Both the position numbers and the translations under genes were made by a program. Positions 63,175 to 64,000 of a stretch of DNA of 64,000 bases are shown piece by piece. The stretch is taken from the NCBI GenBank assembly GCA_963922775.1, contig CAWUJG010000003.1:5616-69615 (forward strand), written 5' to 3'. Source of the DNA: JAHDDH01 sp963922775. Lineage in GTDB: Bacteria; Bacteroidota; Bacteroidia; Cytophagales; Amoebophilaceae. The notes under the pieces were generated by a model, which saw only the letters and a list, made by a program, of their open reading frames with translations, ran no database searches and had not been told where the DNA came from. Every line of letters starts with the position of its first letter. Position 1 is the stretch's first letter.

Positions 63175-63606
63175 TTATATGCCTGTACTTCCATATCCTT
63201 TTTGTCCTCTGTTGGTATTTTCTAAAAATGTTACCATTTTCCAATCAATATTTTCATGTTTTGCTATTACCATTTGTGCTATACGATCTCCATGGCTAAT
63301 TACAAATGGCTGATCAGAAAAATTCATTAATAATATTTTTATTTCACCCCTATAATCGGCATCTATTGTACCTGGGCTATTAAATACTACTATGCCGTGT
63401 TTATCTGCGAGTCCACTTCTTGAACGTATTTGTGCTTCATATCCTGTAGGTAAAGCAATATGCATGCCTGTTCCTATTTTTTGCCGTTGCATTGGTAGCA
63501 GTTGTATATCTTTAATAATATTTGCCTTTAAATCCATACCTGCAGCTTGTTCAGTTGCATAATGGGGTAGGGCATGGGTAGAGTTATTGATTATTTGAAT
63601 TTGCAT
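63175..63606 (-). CDS. dut: dUTP diphosphatase
   Basis: Dut hydrolyses dUTP to dUMP and pyrophosphate, keeping uracil out of DNA and feeding dTMP synthesis. The trimeric-type protein has 143 residues with all five motifs: AAGMDLKA (21-28), [11 protein letters not shown] (61-71), [14 protein letters not shown] (76-89), GDRIAQMVI (106-114) and the C-terminal [10 protein letters not shown] (133-142), in which Tyr replaces the usual Phe. Length is normal. It is transcribed with the downstream sugar pyrophosphorylase gene and is divergent from the small membrane protein gene. Confidence 0.96.
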   Translation of the reverse strand: MQIQIINNSTHALPHYATEQAAGMDLKANIIKDIQLLPMQRQKIGTGMHIALPTGYEAQIRSRSGLADKHGIVVFNSPGTIDADYRGEIKILLMNFSDQPFVISHGDRIAQMVIAKHENIDWKMVTFLENTNRGQKGYGSTGI

Positions 63607-63656
63607 AAATGATATTTTTTAAATATTTTAACAGTATAACTTTTTTTAAGATCTAA

Positions 63657-63896
63657 ATGAGAAATTTATTTTTTTTGACTACTTTTTTTTTGTTATTTTT
63701 TTTATCAATTGAGCCTTGTTTTGCACAGTGCGCTATGTGTAGAGCTACTGTGGAAACCAATGCTAATAATGGAGATATTACTACAGCATTGGGACTTAAT
63801 AAAGGCATTTTGTATCTTTTTTGTACACCTTATATTTTAGTGGGTATTTTGATAGTTTTTTTTAGATATCAAAAAAAATACAAAAAATTAACTTAA
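63657..63896 (+). CDS. Small conserved Bacteroidota membrane protein (QCAMCRA motif)
   Basis: The 79-residue protein has a signal or first membrane segment (1-23), a CxxC in AQCAMCRATVET (Cys25, Cys28), a short polar linker NANNGDITTALGLNKGILYL, and a second membrane helix (about 50-68) with a basic end. I recognise it as a small family found beside unrelated genes in Bacteroidota; its function is unknown to me. The periplasmic CxxC could bind metal or be redox active. It begins about 50 bases from dut, divergently. The last 104 bases of the window after it hold a weak 6-bp hairpin (63895-63909) and no other feature. Confidence 0.7.
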   Translation: MRNLFFLTTFFLLFFLSIEPCFAQCAMCRATVETNANNGDITTALGLNKGILYLFCTPYILVGILIVFFRYQKKYKKLT

Positions 63897-64000
63897 AGAT
63901 TATATCTTTGAACATTTTTTACTACTTTTTTTCCCTTAAAATATTTTTTAAGATATCAAAAATTTTATTTTCAAGATGCCAAGTACCTTGAATATTTAAT

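Overview
The window is AT-rich (about 30% GC by eye) and densely coded. It looks like chromosome of a Bacteroidota bacterium with a reduced, host-associated genome. Lineage evidence is a set of families typical of that phylum: a DUF6048/DUF6452 pair, DUF3127, a PorT-like barrel, an OstA-like protein plus Bacteroidota-type LptD, a stand-alone PASTA protein, and a small QCAMCRA membrane protein. The symbiont or intracellular lifestyle is inferred from low GC, A-tract frameshifts, many unknown lipoproteins, an Rpn-type transposase/nuclease and scattered single genes of usually clustered pathways. Something near Amoebophilaceae/Cardinium is my best guess, but sucA, pyrF, nadB and a NuoL-like protein make it look metabolically richer than the smallest of those genomes. 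I cannot fix genus or species from sequence alone.

Layout. 0-8.5 kb: truncated rplY, then pyrF-lolA, recG, a conserved barrel-like protein, fbp, kdsB and the trmD-rimM pair. 8.5-13.6 kb: a barrel-like protein, a PASTA protein, gyrB, a PorT-like barrel and tRNA-Lys(UUU). 13.7-25.3 kb: a lipoprotein with a duplicated domain, an M3 peptidase, DUF6048/DUF6452, surE, an orphan NuoL-like subunit, nadB, an 814-residue coiled-coil protein and rpsP with a clear intrinsic terminator. 25.3-31.6 kb: a DUF1624 acyltransferase, sucA, a YraN protein and a transporter fused to a SpoT-type HD hydrolase. 31.8-37.4 kb: nrdA-nrdB with clearly higher GC, the tmRNA gene, two unknown lipoproteins and a second copy of the tmRNA 5' end. 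37.5-48.2 kb: an MsbA-like exporter, CvpA, an alpha/beta hydrolase, YebC, two paralogous lipoproteins that may be papain-like enzymes, an amidase, lptD and ftsX. 48.3-57.2 kb: dnaE, rmuC, a SPOR protein, an OstA-like protein, DUF3127 and an orphan metal permease. 57.3-62.1 kb: a degraded accessory stretch with an Rpn nuclease, sppA, a broken trypsin-like protease, a small secreted protein and a frameshifted ParD-like antitoxin. 62.1-64 kb: an NDP-sugar pyrophosphorylase, dut and a small membrane protein.

How the genes fit. kdsB, the MsbA-like exporter, the OstA-like protein and LptD suggest an LPS-type outer leaflet is still made and exported. gyrB, recG, dnaE, rmuC, nrdAB and dut cover DNA and dNTP supply. 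ftsX, the amidase, the SPOR protein and the PASTA protein point to retained peptidoglycan and cell division. The most unusual items are the MFS-HD fusion, the lipoprotein pair with aligned His and Cys, the duplicated ssrA 5' end around two lipoprotein genes, the GC-rich nrdAB block beside ssrA, and three loci where a one-base change in an A-run separates an ATG from its reading frame.
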